Positions 5,167 to 6,718 of a stretch of 6,718 nt of DNA are shown here, piece by piece. Under the pieces are notes generated by a model, which worked only from the letters and a program-made list of their open reading frames with translations, was not told where the DNA came from and ran no database searches. Made by a program: the position numbers and the translations under genes. The stretch comes from Pseudomonadota bacterium. GTDB taxonomy: Bacteria > Pseudomonadota > Gammaproteobacteria > Xanthomonadales > Rhodanobacteraceae. The stretch's first letter is position 1, and each line of letters begins with the position of its first letter. The stretch is taken from the NCBI GenBank assembly GCA_018241165.1, contig JAFEEK010000488.1, positions 1 to 6,718 of the forward strand, written 5' to 3'.

Positions 5167-6718
5167 ATGATCATGCAGCGCGCGTCAGCGTTGTTGTCCT
5201 GCGGCACCCTTGCCTTGTGCCTGCTCGTCGCCGGCTGCGCGCAAATCGGCGCGCCACGCGAGGAAGCGCCCGACGCGGTTGCCGCCGACCAGGATTACAG
5301 CCAGGGCAACTTCGACGCAGCCGCGCGGGATTTTCTCGCATTGGCCGACGCGCATCCGCGCGATGGCGCGTTCTACCGCCTGCGCGCGGCGGAGGCGTAT
5401 CTGCAAAATGGCGAGATCGACGCGGTCGCGCGCACGCTGCCGGACATCCGCCGCCATGGCCTGCAAGGCGATGAACCCATCCGCTACGACCTGCTCGCGG
5501 CCGAGGTGGCGTTGTCGCAGCACGATGCAACCGCTGCACTGAAGAGCCTGCGGTTTTCCGATGCGGACCTGTCCACGCCGCTGCGCCTGCGTGCGCTCGA
5601 ATTGCGTGCGCGTGCACAAGCCGCACAGGGCGACGCGCTGGACAGCGCACGCACGCGTGCCGACCTGGACCGCCTGCTCGGCGGCAACGATCGCGCGCAA
5701 AACGAAGCCCAGATCGTCGCCACGCTCAAGACCATGAATCCCGACGCGCTGCGCAACGAAGCCGCCGCCCTGCTGCCGGGCGATGCCTTGCGGCCGTGGA
5801 TCGACCAGGCCCTGCATGCCGGCGGCAGCGCCTTGCCGGTCGTGGTGCTGCGTCCGAATCAACCGGTCGGCACGCTGATCCCGCAAGGATCGCAACCGCC
5901 GCAACGCGAAGGCTATGCGCCGGGGCACCGGATCGCGTTGCTGTTGCCGGAGAGCGGGGCGCTGATGGCGGTTGCGCAACCGGTGCGCGACGGTTTCTTC
6001 GCCGCCTATTTCGCCGACGATACGCCGCAACGCGCGCCGATCGTGGTCTACGACACCGGCAGCAATCCCGCCGATGCCGTAGCCGCCTACCAAAAAGCCG
6101 TCGCCGCCGGCGCCGACCGCATCGTCGGACCGCTGGCGCGCGATGCGGTATCGGCGGTATTCGCGCTGGGTGTCTTGCCGGTGCCGGTGCTGGCCCTCAA
6201 CCAGCCCGACGGCGCGCAAGCCCCGCCGCATGGCAGCGCCGCGTTCGGATTGAATCCGGATGCAGAAGCCGCGCAGGCCGCGGAGTACATGCTGCAACAA
6301 GGCATCAGCCACGCGGTTGTCATCACCGCGACCGAAGACTGGGCCGAACGCGCCGCACTCGCGTTCCGTGCCCAATTCCAGGGCCGCAACGGGCAGATCC
6401 TCGGCGAAGCGCGCATCGAGGACAACCAGGTCAATTACTCGGCGCTGATCCGGCAGACCATGGGCGGCGTGCCCACCTCGAGCGCCGCGCCTGCCCTGCC
6501 CGGCGCAGCGCCGGTCGCGCCGGTGGCCGGAGCCGCGGCGCCGGCGCCGGTCGATACCGGCATCTTCATCAGCATGCGCCCGCAACAGGCGCGCCTGCTG
6601 CTGCCGCAACTCAAACTCGCCGGCTATTCGAACATCCCGGTGTTCGCCACCTCGCATATCTACGCCGGCAACTACAATCCGGGCCTGGACCGCGATCTGG
6701 ACGGCGTGCAGTTCTGCG
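5167..6718 (+). CDS. lpoA: LpoA/LppC-family outer-membrane lipoprotein, activator of PBP1A-type synthases (3' end outside window)
   Basis: The frame is open from ATG 5167 to the window edge (517 codons). The N-terminus is a lipoprotein signal: a hydrophobic stretch to residue 23 and the lipobox LVAGC with lipidated Cys24. Residue +2 is Ala, consistent with outer-membrane sorting. Residues about 35-210 are Ala/Leu-rich helices resembling the TPR-like LpoA N-domain (QDYSQGNFDAAARDFLALA, FYRLRAAEAYLQNGEI). From about 253 a periplasmic-binding-protein-like domain begins with GHRIALLLPESGALMAVAQ, then VRDGFFAAYF, DRIVGPLARDAV, VPVLALNQPD, and later IPVFATSHIYAGNYNPGLD and DLDGVQF. In the family, this domain contacts PBP1A and stimulates peptidoglycan synthesis. 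A low-complexity Ala/Pro stretch (about 436-462) interrupts the second domain. A long antisense open frame over this gene is a shadow of GC-rich codon use. Confidence 0.92.
   Translation, partial: MIMQRASALLSCGTLALCLLVAGCAQIGAPREEAPDAVAADQDYSQGNFDAAARDFLALADAHPRDGAFYRLRAAEAYLQNGEIDAVARTLPDIRRHGLQGDEPIRYDLLAAEVALSQHDATAALKSLRFSDADLSTPLRLRALELRARAQAAQGDALDSARTRADLDRLLGGNDRAQNEAQIVATLKTMNPDALRNEAAALLPGDALRPWIDQALHAGGSALPVVVLRPNQPVGTLIPQGSQPPQREGYAPGHRIALLLPESGALMAVAQPVRDGFFAAYFADDTPQRAPIVVYDTGSNPADAVAAYQKAVAAGADRIVGPLARDAVSAVFALGVLPVPVLALNQPDGAQAPPHGSAAFGLNPDAEAAQAAEYMLQQGISHAVVITATEDWAERAALAFRAQFQGRNGQILGEARIEDNQVNYSALIRQTMGGVPTSSAAPALPGAAPVAPVAGAAAPAPVDTGIFISMRPQQARLLLPQLKLAGYSNIPVFATSHIYAGNYNPGLDRDLDGVQFC
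6472..6552 (+). repeat. Ala/Pro-rich low-complexity segment within lpoA
   Basis: Residues about 436-462 consist almost only of Ala, Pro, Gly, Val and Ser, encoded by repeated GCGCCGGT(C/G) units. It sits between YSALIRQTM and DTGIFISM in the binding-protein-like domain and probably forms a flexible surface loop. Slippage of the GC-rich repeat could explain its origin. Confidence 0.6.

Noticed and set aside
5138..5170. Ten-codon upstream frame whose TGA overlaps the lpoA ATG
   Set aside because: No ribosome binding site, and its ATG would lie upstream of the transcription start predicted from TATCAT at 5134-5139.
4035..5474. 479-codon open frame on the plus strand
   Set aside because: It runs antisense through rnpB and rsmI and out of frame into lpoA; no independent support.
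5185..6657. 490-codon open frame on the minus strand opposite lpoA
   Set aside because: Its translation is Arg/Gln/Gly-rich with no recognisable motif. It lies antisense to a frame with a lipoprotein signal and clear LpoA motifs, and GC-rich third positions commonly leave such antisense frames open.
1..6718. Mobile elements, CRISPR arrays, tRNAs, toxin-antitoxin or defence genes
   Set aside because: I looked on both strands and saw no transposase, terminal repeats, spaced direct repeats, tRNA-like folds or defence-type motifs; all long frames resolve to housekeeping genes or their shadows.

Overview
The window reads as a chromosomal housekeeping region from a GC-rich gammaproteobacterium. 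The MraZ protein, the class A RNase P RNA and the divergent rsmI/lpoA pair most resemble the order Xanthomonadales (Lysobacterales), for example Xanthomonadaceae or Rhodanobacteraceae. That placement rests on recognising sequences by eye, not on a search. I see no mobile element, CRISPR array, tRNA or clear sign of horizontal transfer.

Positions 1-3660, all on the minus strand, hold the promoter-proximal end of the dcw (division and cell wall) cluster. In transcription order it has a consensus-like promoter, a three-repeat MraZ operator, mraZ, rsmH (mraW), ftsL, ftsI (PBP3), and the first 27 codons of murE, which is cut by the window edge. Genes are separated by 26, 13 and 16 nt, and ftsI and murE overlap by 4 nt (ATGA), so this is a tightly coupled operon. 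It supplies a transcriptional regulator, a 16S rRNA methyltransferase, a divisome scaffold, the septal transpeptidase and a peptidoglycan precursor ligase.

Positions 3660-3877 form an AT-rich spacer that stands out from the GC-rich surroundings. It contains a weak A/T-tract stem-loop and a perfect 17-bp palindrome, but no convincing gene. Positions 3878-4226 encode the RNase P RNA (rnpB), also on the minus strand. It starts directly after the stop codon of rsmI (4227-5066, minus), a 16S rRNA 2'-O-methyltransferase, and its likely -10 element lies inside the rsmI coding sequence. A 100-bp divergent intergenic region separates rsmI from lpoA (5167 to window end, plus strand). lpoA encodes an outer-membrane lipoprotein that activates PBP1A-type peptidoglycan synthases, and its 3' end lies outside the window.

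The genes form two themes: septal and lateral peptidoglycan synthesis (mraZ, ftsL, ftsI, murE, lpoA), and ribosome/tRNA maturation (rsmH, rsmI, rnpB). I found no undescribed multi-gene system. The observations most worth checking are regulatory: the MraZ operator overlapping the transcript leader and ribosome binding site, the rsmI-embedded rnpB promoter, the palindrome-bearing AT-rich spacer, the start/stop relay around ftsL, and an Ala/Pro insertion in LpoA.
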